Source: DASQWP01 sp050697555
GTDB lineage: Bacteria; Actinomycetota; Thermoleophilia; Gaiellales; Gaiellaceae
Assembly (NCBI GenBank): GCA_050697555.1
Contig: JBOHAD010000006.1
Coordinates: 1 to 64,000 of the forward strand
Direction: 5' to 3'
DNA: 64,000 nucleotides
Part shown: positions 1-8,607 of the stretch, piece by piece
Layout: every line of letters begins with the position of its first letter
Position numbering within the stretch: the stretch's first letter is position 1
The notes under the pieces: generated by a model
Told to the model about the DNA's origin: nothing
Seen by the model: only the letters and a program-made list of their open reading frames with translations
The model's database searches: none
Program-made: the position numbers and the translations under genes

Positions 1-487
1 CGGCTTCGAGAAACGACCTCGAGAACGCCTGCCACGCAATCAGCTCCGCGAGCGTGCGGCTGCCGGGTCCGTCCGGGTCCATGCGCGCGATGTCGATCCA
101 GTTCCTGAAGACGAGGCGGCCGGCGTGCCCGAGCTTCGCGGCGGCGCAGTTGATCACGACGGAGCCTGCGCGCTCCGGGTACTTACCCGCGAAGACGATG
201 GCGATCATCCCGCCCATCGACGTGCCGTGGATGTGCGCTCGCTCGATCTCGAGCCCGTCCAGGAGCCCGGCGAGATCGTCCGCCCAGACCTCCATGTCGT
301 ACCGCTGCCTCGGCCGGTCCGACTCCCCGTAGCCGCGCATGTCGTAGTCGATCACCCTGAAGTGCCGCGCGAGCTCGGGCGTGGCGAGATCGAAGTTGAA
401 GTGCCCGAACCCGGCGCCGTGGATCTGGGCCACCGGCTCGCCGTCGCCGGTGACGCGGTACCAGAGCTCCACTCCGTTCACCCGCAT
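1..487 (-). CDS. Alpha/beta-hydrolase, 3' end beyond the window
   Basis: The protein starts MRVNGVELWYRVTGDGEPVA, has the oxyanion-loop HGAG, the strand DYDMRGYGESDRP and the nucleophile elbow GTSMGG (Ser about residue 89). These mark a cofactor-free alpha/beta-hydrolase. The acid and His of the triad would lie beyond base 1, so only 162 residues are visible. It is the last visible gene of the ten-gene minus-strand operon, 26 bp after the DUF3891 gene. Relatives include ester/lactone hydrolases and N-formylmaleamate deformylase (NicD). With an isochorismatase-type amidase and a LeuCD-type hydratase upstream, hydrolysis of an ester, lactone or formyl-amide intermediate is plausible but inferred. 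The family call is firm; the substrate is unknown. Confidence 0.85.
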   Translation of the reverse strand, partial: MRVNGVELWYRVTGDGEPVAQIHGAGFGHFNFDLATPELARHFRVIDYDMRGYGESDRPRQRYDMEVWADDLAGLLDGLEIERAHIHGTSMGGMIAIVFAGKYPERAGSVVINCAAAKLGHAGRLVFRNWIDIARMDPDGPGSRTLAELIAWQAFSRSFLEA

Positions 488-513
488 CTTCGCTTCCTGC
501 GCCGACGGCGATG

Positions 514-1335
514 TCAAGTGTTGACCATGTCTGACATCGGGTTTGAAGCCTCGATCGTGATCACGGCCGTCTCCGGCGCCGTGGCGGCGAAGTCCTGCCG
601 AAAGCGCTCCCCGTCGGCCCAGGAGCGCTTCGGCAGCACGCGCCGTAGAAGGCGGAACTCCTCGGGACTCTCGGCAAACGGGTAGGGGTCCAGGCGGACG
701 TGCCAGGGGCCGAGCGGCTCGATCGCGAGGGCGGCCTCCGTGCCAGAATAGTCGCGCGGGACGGGGGCAATCGTGTCGGCCTCGCCCGCTTCGACGTCTC
801 TGAGGCAGAAGTAGAGCGAGAGCCGGTCGTACACCTGGAGCAGTCGGTAGTTCGCCCACCGCTCCTCCTCGGAGACGCCGAGCTCCGAGACGAGCCGCTC
901 CTGGAGCTCCTCCTGCTCCTCGACGAAGGCCTCTACCTGGTCGCGAACCTCATCCGCGAAGGTGAGCTGGAGCGACGGCTGTGTACCGTAGCGACCGCGG
1001 TAGATCCCCGCGCCGTGCATGGAGACGAGGAGGCCCGCGTAGGCGTCGTGATCCAGGACGGCGGCGATCATGGCGCGGTAGAAGGCGAGGTGCGACGGCA
1101 CCTCGACGTCGAGGAAGTTGCGTGGCGCGGCCCCGTCACGGTCGAGCGCCGGGGCTCGCTCCCAGACCGCCCAGCCGTCGTCATGGCGCGCCGTGGCGAC
1201 CATCACCGGCTCGGGCGGGCTCGGCGGCACGAATCCGTCCGGGTTCCCCCATGCGGCGGCGAACTGCGCCGAGAGGTCGGCGTGGTCCGGCTGGAGAACG
1301 ACCTGCCACGAATCGCCGGCGTCACGGACGATCAT
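514..1335 (-). CDS. DUF3891 family protein
   Basis: This 273-residue soluble protein begins MIVRDAGDSWQVVLQPDHADLS and carries the DUF3891 signature HDDGWAVWE near residue 55, followed by SMHGAGIYRGRYG. The conserved His/Asp residues (QPDHADL, RHDDGW, SMHG) look like a metal or catalytic site, but no reaction is established for the family to my knowledge. ATG at 1335 is chosen because it overlaps the leuD-like stop in an ATGA arrangement; the frame stays open upstream only as a shadow of leuD. Its place inside the catabolic operon suggests an enzyme or accessory factor of that pathway. Family call from memory of the motif, fairly confident; function unknown. Confidence 0.72.
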   Translation of the reverse strand: MIVRDAGDSWQVVLQPDHADLSAQFAAAWGNPDGFVPPSPPEPVMVATARHDDGWAVWERAPALDRDGAAPRNFLDVEVPSHLAFYRAMIAAVLDHDAYAGLLVSMHGAGIYRGRYGTQPSLQLTFADEVRDQVEAFVEEQEELQERLVSELGVSEEERWANYRLLQVYDRLSLYFCLRDVEAGEADTIAPVPRDYSGTEAALAIEPLGPWHVRLDPYPFAESPEEFRLLRRVLPKRSWADGERFRQDFAATAPETAVITIEASNPMSDMVNT

Positions 1336-1832
1336 CGCGCTTCCTCGAGCTCGGCCCGCGCCCACGCGACGAGGCCGCCCGCGCCCATCACCTCGCGGAC
1401 GAACGGGTGCAGCGGCTCGGCTTGGAACGAGCGGCCGTCGACCGCGACCTCGCCCGAGTCGGTGTCCACCCGAATGGACGAGCCGCGGGACGCCGCTGCC
1501 GCGCCGCCCGGGCACGCGACGGCCAGGAGGCCGAGGTTGACGCAGTTCCGGTGGAAGATCCGTGCGAAGCTCTTCCCGAGCACGCAGCGGACGCCCCACG
1601 CCTGCATCGCCAGGGGCACGTGCTCCCGGGACGAGCCGATGCCGAAGTTCTCTCCCACGACGATCACGGCATCACCGGCTGCGAGCTCGTCCCGCAGCGA
1701 GGGGTCGTACCCTTCGAACAGGTACGGCTTCATCTTCTCCGGGTCGTCGAGGTTGAGCAAGGCACCGGGGTAGAGGACGTCGGTATCGACGTTGTCCTCG
1801 GGGATGAGAACCGCTCTGCCCTCGACGATCAC
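1332..1832 (-). CDS. LeuD-like small subunit of an aconitase-family hydratase
   Basis: A 166-residue protein with the swivelling-domain signature of isopropylmalate/homoaconitate dehydratase small subunits: NVDTDVLYPGALLN near the N-terminus and FGIGSSREHVP near residue 60, followed by FARIFHRNCVNLGLL. It pairs with the LeuC-like large subunit immediately upstream (4-bp overlap) to form the [4Fe-4S] enzyme. The operon contains no leuA or leuB and is otherwise catabolic, so the complex probably hydrates an unsaturated diacid such as maleate, citraconate or dimethylmaleate rather than making leucine. This substrate guess rests on context; sequence alone says only LeuCD-type hydro-lyase. Confidence 0.88.
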   Translation of the reverse strand: MIVEGRAVLIPEDNVDTDVLYPGALLNLDDPEKMKPYLFEGYDPSLRDELAAGDAVIVVGENFGIGSSREHVPLAMQAWGVRCVLGKSFARIFHRNCVNLGLLAVACPGGAAAASRGSSIRVDTDSGEVAVDGRSFQAEPLHPFVREVMGAGGLVAWARAELEEAR

Positions 1833-3103
1833 TCCGGCACGCCCTCGATCACCTCACCCGGGTCGACAATCTCCCCGGCGACGGCCGCGGCGGCGGCGAC
1901 GTACGCGTTGGCGAGGTGCACCTCCGCCCCCGGCGAGCCCATCCGCCCCCGGAAGTTGCGGTTCGTCGTCGTGATCGCGCTCTCCCCCGCCGCGAGAAGG
2001 CCCATGTGGCCGCCGAAGCAGGCACCGCACGTCGGCGTCGACACGATGGCGCCCGCCTCGACGAAGGCGTCGAGCAGCCCCTCGCGCAGCGCCTGCCGGT
2101 AGATGCTCTGCGTCGCCGGAACGACGATGGCGCGGCAGTCGGGATGGACGCGTCGTCCCGCCAGCACCTCGGCCGTCTGCCGAAGGTCGGTCATCGTCCC
2201 GTTCGCGCAGTTGCCGATGTAGACCTGGTCGATCCGGCGACCGCGCGCCTCCTCGATCGGGACGACGTTGCCCGGGAGGTGCGGGAGCGCGACGAGCGGC
2301 CCGAGCGACGCCAGATCGATCAGGACCCGCCCGGCCATCTCGGCGTCTGGGTCCGACCGCTCCCACGTCCAAGAGGCGTCCGTGCGCCCCTCCAGGAAGG
2401 CGGCGGTCGTCCCGTCCGCCGGGAAGAGGCCCGTCTCCGCGCCCGCCTCGACCGCCATGTTCGCGACGGCCAGGCGCTCGTCGATCGTGAGCGCCTCCGC
2501 CCCCTCGCCCACGAACTCGAGCGCCATGTTCGTCCCGCCGCCGACGCCGATCTCCGCCAGGACGGCGAGGATGAGGTCCTTGCCCGTGACGAAGCGGCGC
2601 TTCTCCCCCACGAACTCGACCTCGATCGTGCCGGGGACGCGCTGCCAGAAGCTGCCGAGCGCGAGGCAGGCGGCGACGTCCGTCGAGCCGAGCCCCGTGC
2701 CGAATGCGCCCAGCGCTCCGTACGTGCACGTATGCGAGTCTCCGCCTGCGATCACCGCCCCGGGGACCACCCAACCCTCCTCGACGAGGAGCGTGTGCTC
2801 GATGCCCCCGCGGCCCTGACCGTAGAACGTGACGCCCTGCGCCTCTGACCAGTCCTTCAGCGTCTTCTGGACCTCGGCGGAGCGCGCATCCTTCGCCGGC
2901 GTGAAGTGGTCGGCGACCATCACGACCTTGCTCGGGTCGAAGACGCGCTTCGCCCCCATCCGCTCCATCGCCCGGAAGGCGACCGGCCCGGTGGCGTCGT
3001 TCCCCATCACCAGGTCACACCGCACCATGACGACGTCGCCGGGCGCGAGGTCCTCGGCGTCCGCATGGGCGAGCAGGATTTTCTCAGCGAGCGTGCGTGC
3101 CAG
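1829..3103 (-). CDS. LeuC-like large subunit of an aconitase-family hydratase, probable CTG start
   Basis: The large subunit carries the iron-sulfur ligands YIGNCANG and PTCGACFGGH and the substrate-loop segment GGDSHTCTYGALGAF. The first ATG (3028) would remove the conserved N-terminal helix: codons 3103 to 3029 read MARTLAEKILLAHADAEDL if CTG at 3103-3101 initiates, matching the usual LeuC opening TLAEKIL. No ATG, GTG or TTG lies in frame between that helix and the upstream gene, while GGAGG sits six bases before the CTG. The resulting 424 residues equal normal LeuC length. The gene overlaps the isochorismatase-like gene by 20 bp and the LeuD-like gene by 4 bp. Probable role: [4Fe-4S] hydration of an unsaturated dicarboxylate. 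Confidence 0.88.
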   Translation of the reverse strand: MARTLAEKILLAHADAEDLAPGDVVMVRCDLVMGNDATGPVAFRAMERMGAKRVFDPSKVVMVADHFTPAKDARSAEVQKTLKDWSEAQGVTFYGQGRGGIEHTLLVEEGWVVPGAVIAGGDSHTCTYGALGAFGTGLGSTDVAACLALGSFWQRVPGTIEVEFVGEKRRFVTGKDLILAVLAEIGVGGGTNMALEFVGEGAEALTIDERLAVANMAVEAGAETGLFPADGTTAAFLEGRTDASWTWERSDPDAEMAGRVLIDLASLGPLVALPHLPGNVVPIEEARGRRIDQVYIGNCANGTMTDLRQTAEVLAGRRVHPDCRAIVVPATQSIYRQALREGLLDAFVEAGAIVSTPTCGACFGGHMGLLAAGESAITTTNRNFRGRMGSPGAEVHLANAYVAAAAAVAGEIVDPGEVIEGVPE

Positions 3104-3707
3104 CGAGGTCCTCCAGGTACGCGAGCGCCTCCTCGCAGGAGACGACGTCGCCGTACTTCGCGTCGATGTCGTACAGGCTTGCTTCGTGCGCCTCCGGGTT
3201 CCGGTCGCCGACAGCCTCCCGGGGCACGAGGGTACGGTAGCCGTGCTGCAGCGCGTCCGCCACCGTGGCCCTCACGCATCCCGACGTCGACGCACCGGTG
3301 ATGATGACGCTGTCGCAGCCGGCGGCGACGAGGAGGCTCGCGAGCGCCGTCCCGAAGAACGCCGAGGCGAAGAGCTTCGTCAGGACGGCCTCGCCCGCCT
3401 GCGGCGCGATCCGCGGGTCGATCTCGACCCAGCGCGTCCCCGCCTCGAGCGTCAGGAGCGCCGGAACCTTGTCGATGAACGCCGCCGCCGCCTGCTTCCC
3501 GGCCTCGTCGTAGACGACCGTCGTGTAGATCACCGGGAAACCCGCTGAGCGGCTTTCCCGGAGGAGCTGCTCGATCGAGACGACCACGTCGTCGAGGTCG
3601 CAGGCGAGCGGGCTCTCCGGGTCCGTGAAGCCCACGCTCATGTCCACGATCAGCAGCGCCGGACGGTTCCCGAGCCCGCCTCGTCCTTGGAATCCCTCGA
3701 ACCTCAT
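3084..3707 (-). CDS. Isochorismatase-family cysteine hydrolase (amidase)
   Basis: About 207 residues with the full isochorismatase/N-carbamoylsarcosine-amidase triad: Asp in ALLIVDMSVGF, Lys in EAVLTKLFASAFFGT and the nucleophile Cys in TGASTSGCVRATV. Members hydrolyse amide or carbamoyl bonds, e.g. N-carbamoylsarcosine, maleamate or nicotinamide. ATG at 3707 shares its A with the hyuB stop (TGATG); a GTG one codon upstream is the alternative. It follows hyuA-hyuB directly, as N-carbamoylsarcosine amidase follows N-methylhydantoinase chemistry in creatinine breakdown, and precedes LeuCD-like genes, as maleamate amidase precedes maleate hydration. Half-amide hydrolysis is the favoured inferred role. 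Confidence 0.9.
   Translation of the reverse strand: MRFEGFQGRGGLGNRPALLIVDMSVGFTDPESPLACDLDDVVVSIEQLLRESRSAGFPVIYTTVVYDEAGKQAAAAFIDKVPALLTLEAGTRWVEIDPRIAPQAGEAVLTKLFASAFFGTALASLLVAAGCDSVIITGASTSGCVRATVADALQHGYRTLVPREAVGDRNPEAHEASLYDIDAKYGDVVSCEEALAYLEDLAGTHAR
3533..3561. repeat. Near-perfect inverted repeat inside the amidase gene
   Basis: Arms 3533-3546 and 3548-3561 (14 bp each, loop of 1) pair with a single mismatch at 3541/3553. The core is GGGAAA/TTTCCC. It lies in the coding region for RSAGFP, which looks like normal protein sequence, so this is not an obvious insertion. Confidence 0.6.
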
Positions 3708-5620
3708 CACTCAGTCGCCGTCATCTGGCGATCCCCGAGCTCGCGCACGCGCCGGAGCGCGTCCTCCCCGGACTCCATCGGCGCCCAGGGCAGAGGCTGC
3801 GGCGGCTCAGGCGGGTCGTGGCCGGTCTCCTCGCGTGCGCGGGCGCGAACCTCGTCGAGCGAGGGGCCGAAGTCGAAGTCCAGCGGCTCGCCGCGCTCGT
3901 CGCGCAGGCGCGGGCGCAGCTTCTCGGTTGCTTCGGCGTCCCCGACGACGACGCCGTACTCGCGCTCCGCCTTCTCGCGCGAGACGAGCCCCTTCGCGAC
4001 GTCCGCCTCGACCCGCTCGACCGGCCGGTCGAGCGGGTCCTTCCAGCCCCCGCCGCCCGCCGTCCGGTAGACGAGCACGTCTCCCGGCTGCACCTGGATC
4101 TCGTCGCACTTGGACGGGAGGAGCTCCTCCGTGCCGTCGGCGCGCTTGAGAATCTTCTCCGAACGCTGGCCCGGGGTTCCACCGAGGATCCCCCATGGAT
4201 AGGTGAGCCAGCGGTCGTCGTGGATCGAGATCTCGCCGGCCTCCAGGTAGACGTAGCGCTTCTCGATCCCGTTGCCGCCGCGGTGGAACCCGGCGCCGCC
4301 CGAGTCGGTCACGGTCGTGTAGCCGTCGATCCGCACGGGGTAGTAGGCCTCGAGGTACTCGGTGGGGATGTTCTGGAAGAGCGGCCACCACGAGTGCCCG
4401 TCCATCCCGTCGCCGATGGGGCGGCCGGGGATGCCGCCGTAGGAGATCTCCATCAGGTAGAAGAAGTCGCCCTTCCCGTCCCAGCCGGAGTAGAGCATGT
4501 ACGGGCTTGTGCCGTAGCCGGCCGCGGTCGTGTGCTCGGGGCTCTTGCGGGCGAGCGCGCCGCCGAGGACGTCGAAGAGGCGCGTGAGCGCGTGCGTGCG
4601 GCAGCCGAGCGCGGACGGGAACTTCGGGTGAAGCAGGCTCCCGTTCGGGATCACGACGTGCAGGAGCGGGTAGAAGCCGTCGTTGAAGAGGATCTGGGGG
4701 TCGAAGACCATGATCAGGTAGACCCCGATGAACATCTTGAACATCGCCTCGGAGAGGTAGAAGTTCACCGGGCCCATCGCCTGGGGGTCGGTGCCCGACC
4801 AGTCGAAGTAGGCGTGCTCCCCCTCGCGCCAGATCGTGAGCTTCATCTTGTAGGGGCCGTTGCCGAGCCCGTCGTCGTCGATCCAGTCCTCGAACGACTG
4901 CGGCTCCTCGGGGATGGCCGCGAGGATGAGCTTCGCCATCGCGCTGTACGTCCGGTCGAGAAGCGCCTGGCAGGCCGCCAGGTAGGTGTCCTTGCCGAAG
5001 CGCTCGCAGAGCTCGAGCACCCGCTTCTCTCCGGTCCGGCAGCCGGCGATGATCCCCATCAGGTCGGCCCGGTTCATCTCGGGCATGCGGACGTTGTTCA
5101 GGATGACGTCGAGCACGTCCCCGTTGAGCACGCCCTCCCGGAAGATCTTCACCGGCGGGATCCGCACGCCTTCGCCGAAGATCGTCTTCGCGCCGGTCGG
5201 GAGCGCGCCCGGGAGCGGCCCGCCCGCGTCCATCTGGTGGCCGAACATGCTCGCCCAGCCGATGATCTCGTCCTCCCAGAAGATGGGTAGGCAGACGAGC
5301 CAGTCGTTGATGTGCGAGATCGAGCCGCCGCACCGGTAGGGGTCGCTCGTCAGGATCACGTCGCCCGGCCGCACCGGCTCCTCGAAGCCTTCGAGCATCT
5401 CCGAGATGTAGGAGCCGAACTGGCCCACGACCATGCGGCCGTTCGGGTCCGTGATCATGGGGAACTCGTCGTGCTGCTCCCGGATCACGGGGCTCATCGC
5501 CGTGCGGAAGAGCACCGCGTCCATCTCGAAGCGGGCGCTCTTCAAGGCCCCCTCGATGATGTCGAGGGTGACCGGATCCACCGCGATCTGCGGGATCTCT
5601 GCAACCTTGACGCCGTCCAT
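3707..5620 (-). CDS. hyuB: HyuB: hydantoinase B/oxoprolinase-type subunit
   Basis: This 637-residue protein opens VDPVTLDIIEGALKSARFEMDAVLFRT and contains the family stretch GDVILTSDPYRCGG with SISHINDW, then GAGFHRGGNG and the C-terminal GGGGWKDPLDRP. These mark the HyuB/acetone-carboxylase-alpha/5-oxoprolinase-B family, which with HyuA uses ATP to open cyclic amides or carboxylate ketones. ATG 5620 is preferred over the GTG at 5626 because GGAGGAG lies five bases upstream of it. It starts 2 bp after the hyuA stop and overlaps the amidase start by one base. The frame remains open far upstream across hyuA, but that extension has no family character. Confidence 0.92.
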   Translation of the reverse strand: MDGVKVAEIPQIAVDPVTLDIIEGALKSARFEMDAVLFRTAMSPVIREQHDEFPMITDPNGRMVVGQFGSYISEMLEGFEEPVRPGDVILTSDPYRCGGSISHINDWLVCLPIFWEDEIIGWASMFGHQMDAGGPLPGALPTGAKTIFGEGVRIPPVKIFREGVLNGDVLDVILNNVRMPEMNRADLMGIIAGCRTGEKRVLELCERFGKDTYLAACQALLDRTYSAMAKLILAAIPEEPQSFEDWIDDDGLGNGPYKMKLTIWREGEHAYFDWSGTDPQAMGPVNFYLSEAMFKMFIGVYLIMVFDPQILFNDGFYPLLHVVIPNGSLLHPKFPSALGCRTHALTRLFDVLGGALARKSPEHTTAAGYGTSPYMLYSGWDGKGDFFYLMEISYGGIPGRPIGDGMDGHSWWPLFQNIPTEYLEAYYPVRIDGYTTVTDSGGAGFHRGGNGIEKRYVYLEAGEISIHDDRWLTYPWGILGGTPGQRSEKILKRADGTEELLPSKCDEIQVQPGDVLVYRTAGGGGWKDPLDRPVERVEADVAKGLVSREKAEREYGVVVGDAEATEKLRPRLRDERGEPLDFDFGPSLDEVRARAREETGHDPPEPPQPLPWAPMESGEDALRRVRELGDRQMTATE

Positions 5621-5622
5621 CG

Positions 5623-7704
5623 TCACTCCTCCGTCGGGTTGATGACCAGGTTCAGGTGGCGGTCGACCTCGGCGGCGTGGCCGGAGAGGACGACGGTCGT
5701 CGAGTCGAACTCCGTCACGATCGCGGGCCCCTCGACGCGGTGCCCTGGGCTGAGCTTGCCCCGATCGTAGATCCGCGTCGGCAGCCACTCGCCGTGGAAA
5801 TAGACCTCGTGCTCGTCGACGACGGCGTCGGAGGAGTCGCCCGCGCCGGGCTCCCCCTCGGGCAGGTGCGGCTCGGGCACTTTGCCGTAACCGATGGCGC
5901 GGAGGTTGACGATCTCGCACGCCGTTCCCTCCATCCGGAAGCCGTAGTACTGGTCGTGGAGCTTGTTGAAGCGCTCGGCTAGCATCGTCGTCCCGTTCCC
6001 GGCGAGCAGGGCAGGCTCGATCTCGACCGGGATCTCGTAGCCCTGCCGGTAGTAGCGCATGTCGACGTTGAAGGCGAGGCGCTGGTCGCCCTCGTCGATC
6101 CCCTCGCGCCCCAGCCACGTGCGCGCCTCCTCGCCGAGCTCCTCGAGGATGCCGTGCACCTCGTCGCCGCTGACCGAGTCGATCGTGCGGATGAACGTGC
6201 GAGCGAACTCGTCGCGGAAGTCGGCGACCAGATCTCCGGTCGCGCAGAGGAGCCCCGGCGCCAGCGGCACGATCACGGGGAACGAACCCATGATCCGCGC
6301 GACCGCGTTCGCGTGCATCGGGCCGGCGCCGCCGAAGGCCACGAGCGCGAAGTCGCGCGGGTCGTAGCCGCGCTGAACCGACACGAGCCGGAGCGCGCCG
6401 GCCATGTTCTCGTTGACGATGTCCAGGATGCCTTCGGCGGCGCGGTGCAGGTCGAGCCCGAGGGCGTCGCCGACCTTCTGCACCGCGGCCTTCGCCGCCT
6501 CGACGTCGAGCTCCATCTCGCCGCCGAGGAGCTGCGGCGGCAGGTGCCCGACGACGACGTTGGCATCGGTCACGGTCGGGTCGGTGCCGCCCTTGCCGTA
6601 GGAGGCCGGCCCGGGGTCGGCACCCGACGACTGCGGGCCGACGCGAAGCGCGCCCGTCACCTCGGGAACGTGTGCGATGGAGCCGCCGCCAGCCCCGACA
6701 GAGCGCACGTTGACGCTCGGCACCTTGACGGGGATCACCTCGCCGGGGAGGCCGAGGCCGTACGGGATCTCGGTCTGGCGCTCGATCGTGGGCTGACCGT
6801 TCTGGCAGAGCGCCACGTCCGTCGACGTGCCCCCCATGTCGAAGGTGAGGACGTTCTCGAAGCCCGCTCGCCGCGCGATGTAGAGCGCGCCGGCGACGCC
6901 GCCGGACGGTCCCGAGAGGATCCCGTAGATGGGGTTCTCCGAGGCCACGTCCACGCTCATGAGGCCCGCATCGGAGCGCAGGAGGTTGAGCTCCCCGCCG
7001 ACGCCGAGCGCCCCGAGCGAGCTCTCGAGGCTGCGGACGTACGCCTCGACGCGCGGCCGCACGTACGAGTTCATGCACGCGGTCAGCGTCCGCTCGTACT
7101 CCCGGAACTCGGGGAGCACATCCGAGGAGATGGTGACGGGGAAGTCGGGGTAGCGCTCGCGGATGACGTCTCTGATCTCGCGCTCGTGCGCGGGGTTCGC
7201 GTACGAGTTGATGAGCGAGACGGTGAGGGTCTCGACACCGGAGTCGACGAGGTCGCGGACGATCTCCGCCACCTGCTCGCGGTCGACCGCCTCGACGGGC
7301 TCGCCCTGCGCGCTCATGCGCTCCTTCGCCTCGCGCGTGTCCTCCAGCGCCGCAGGGGGGTCCGGCTTGACCATGATGATCCAGCCGGCGAGCGGCCCCG
7401 GGGTCTGCGAGCGCGCGAGGTGGAGGATCTGCCCGAAGCCCTCCGTCGTCACGAGGCCGACGCGGGCCCCTTTGGCCTCGAGCATCGCATTGGTCGCCAC
7501 GGTCGTCCCGTGCATGACGTAGTCGAGATCGCCGGGCTCGACGCCGCTCTCCGCGCAGATCCGCCGGATGCCGACCAGCACGCCTTCCGACGGGTCCGCC
7601 GGCGTCGAGGGAGTCTTCACGCGAAAGAGGTCGCCTGTGTCGTCGTCGACGAGGAGAAGGTCGGTGAAGGTGCCGCCGACATCCACCCCGAGCCTGTGTG
7701 CCAT
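5623..7704 (-). CDS. hyuA: HyuA: hydantoinase A/oxoprolinase-type ATPase subunit
   Basis: A 693-residue ASKHA-fold ATPase partner of HyuB. Motifs in order: GVDVGGTFTD (residues 6-15), HGTTVATNA, SGPSGGVAGA, FDMGGTSTDVAL, VGAGGGSIA and VAFGGAGPMHA. AAAGGAGAGGAG lies just upstream of ATG 7704, a strong ribosome-binding site. The HyuAB pair is known to perform ATP-dependent ring opening (5-oxoproline, N-methylhydantoin) or carboxylation (acetone, acetophenone). No acetone-carboxylase gamma subunit is present, and an amidase follows, so ring opening of a hydantoin or cyclic imide is the better reading. Substrate is inferred from context. Confidence 0.92.
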   Translation of the reverse strand: MAHRLGVDVGGTFTDLLLVDDDTGDLFRVKTPSTPADPSEGVLVGIRRICAESGVEPGDLDYVMHGTTVATNAMLEAKGARVGLVTTEGFGQILHLARSQTPGPLAGWIIMVKPDPPAALEDTREAKERMSAQGEPVEAVDREQVAEIVRDLVDSGVETLTVSLINSYANPAHEREIRDVIRERYPDFPVTISSDVLPEFREYERTLTACMNSYVRPRVEAYVRSLESSLGALGVGGELNLLRSDAGLMSVDVASENPIYGILSGPSGGVAGALYIARRAGFENVLTFDMGGTSTDVALCQNGQPTIERQTEIPYGLGLPGEVIPVKVPSVNVRSVGAGGGSIAHVPEVTGALRVGPQSSGADPGPASYGKGGTDPTVTDANVVVGHLPPQLLGGEMELDVEAAKAAVQKVGDALGLDLHRAAEGILDIVNENMAGALRLVSVQRGYDPRDFALVAFGGAGPMHANAVARIMGSFPVIVPLAPGLLCATGDLVADFRDEFARTFIRTIDSVSGDEVHGILEELGEEARTWLGREGIDEGDQRLAFNVDMRYYRQGYEIPVEIEPALLAGNGTTMLAERFNKLHDQYYGFRMEGTACEIVNLRAIGYGKVPEPHLPEGEPGAGDSSDAVVDEHEVYFHGEWLPTRIYDRGKLSPGHRVEGPAIVTEFDSTTVVLSGHAAEVDRHLNLVINPTEE

Positions 7705-7716
7705 TCTCCTCTCCTT

Positions 7717-8607
7717 TCAGCCGGCGACCGGCGCGAACGAGCCGGCGCGGTAGACCTGTCCCTCGAGCGGGCGCTCGAGCACGCCCTCGAGCCACTCGGC
7801 GACGCCGATGAGCGCCTCGAGGTCGATTCCCGTCTCCACGCCTTCACCGTGGAGCATGTAGACGAGATCCTCCGTGCAGACGTTCCCGGTCGCCCGCGGC
7901 GCGAACGGGCAGCCGCCGATACCGCCCACGGAGGCGTCGAGCACGGTCGCGCCCGATTCGATCCCGGCGAGCGCGTTCGCGAACGCCGTGTTGCGGGTGT
8001 TGTGCAGGTGGAGCCCGGCCGGCTTCCCTCGCAGGTTCGCGCGTCCGAGGACGTCTCGGATCTGGCGAGGGACGGCGACGCCGACCGTGTCGGCGAAGAC
8101 GACCTCGTCCACGGACTCTGCGAGCCTTTCGGCGAGGGCCGCTACCCGAGCCGGATCGACACCGCCCTCGAAGGGACAGCCGAACGCCGTCCCGATCGTG
8201 GCCGTGGCGCGAACACCGTCGCGACGCGCCCGCCCGGCGATCCGCTCGCAGGCGAGGGCCGACTCGTCGACGGAGGCATTCTGGTTCTTCCGGTTGAACG
8301 TCTCGCTGGCCGCAAAGGCGAAGTGAACCTCGTCGAGCCCGGTCGCGACAAGCCGGTCGTACCCTTGCTCGTTCAGGGTGAGCCCCGCATAGACGACCCC
8401 GTCACGGCGCCGAATGCCCTCGACGACCTCCTCTGCGCCGGCCATCTGCGGGACACGCTTCGGGCTGACGAAGCTGACGGCCTCGATACGGCGGAGGCCC
8501 GCGTCGGCGAGCCGGTTCACGAGCTCCGCGCGCACCTCTGGGTCGAGCGTCTTCGGCTGGTTCTGGAGGCCGTCGCGCGGCCCCACGTCGCAGATCGTGA
8601 CGCTCAC
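7717..8607 (-). CDS. HMG-CoA lyase-family aldol lyase (copy 1)
   Basis: A 296-residue TIM-barrel of the HMGL-like family: CDVGPRDGLQN at the N-terminus, barrel histidines in GLHLHNTRNT, the cysteine loop GGIGGCPFAP and ATGNVCTEDLVYM. These match HMG-CoA lyases, which cleave beta-hydroxyacyl-CoA to acetyl-CoA and a keto acid; relatives also take citramalyl-CoA-like substrates. GTG 8607 overlaps the CoA-transferase stop (GTGA). Directly after a CaiB-type CoA-transferase, it probably cleaves the CoA ester that enzyme makes. A paralogue lies at 19058-19936 outside the operon, which argues for a dedicated substrate here. Confidence 0.9.
   Translation of the reverse strand: MSVTICDVGPRDGLQNQPKTLDPEVRAELVNRLADAGLRRIEAVSFVSPKRVPQMAGAEEVVEGIRRRDGVVYAGLTLNEQGYDRLVATGLDEVHFAFAASETFNRKNQNASVDESALACERIAGRARRDGVRATATIGTAFGCPFEGGVDPARVAALAERLAESVDEVVFADTVGVAVPRQIRDVLGRANLRGKPAGLHLHNTRNTAFANALAGIESGATVLDASVGGIGGCPFAPRATGNVCTEDLVYMLHGEGVETGIDLEALIGVAEWLEGVLERPLEGQVYRAGSFAPVAG

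Noticed and set aside
1332..3103. Leucine biosynthesis genes leuCD
   Set aside because: No leuA, leuB or ilv genes nearby and the operon is catabolic, so a LeuCD-like hydratase is preferred.
3707..7795. A minus-strand frame of 1362 codons covering hyuB and most of hyuA
   Set aside because: Only the part from 5620 onward is HyuB-like; the rest is an Arg/Ala/Pro-rich antisense-type frame overlapping the clear hyuA frame.
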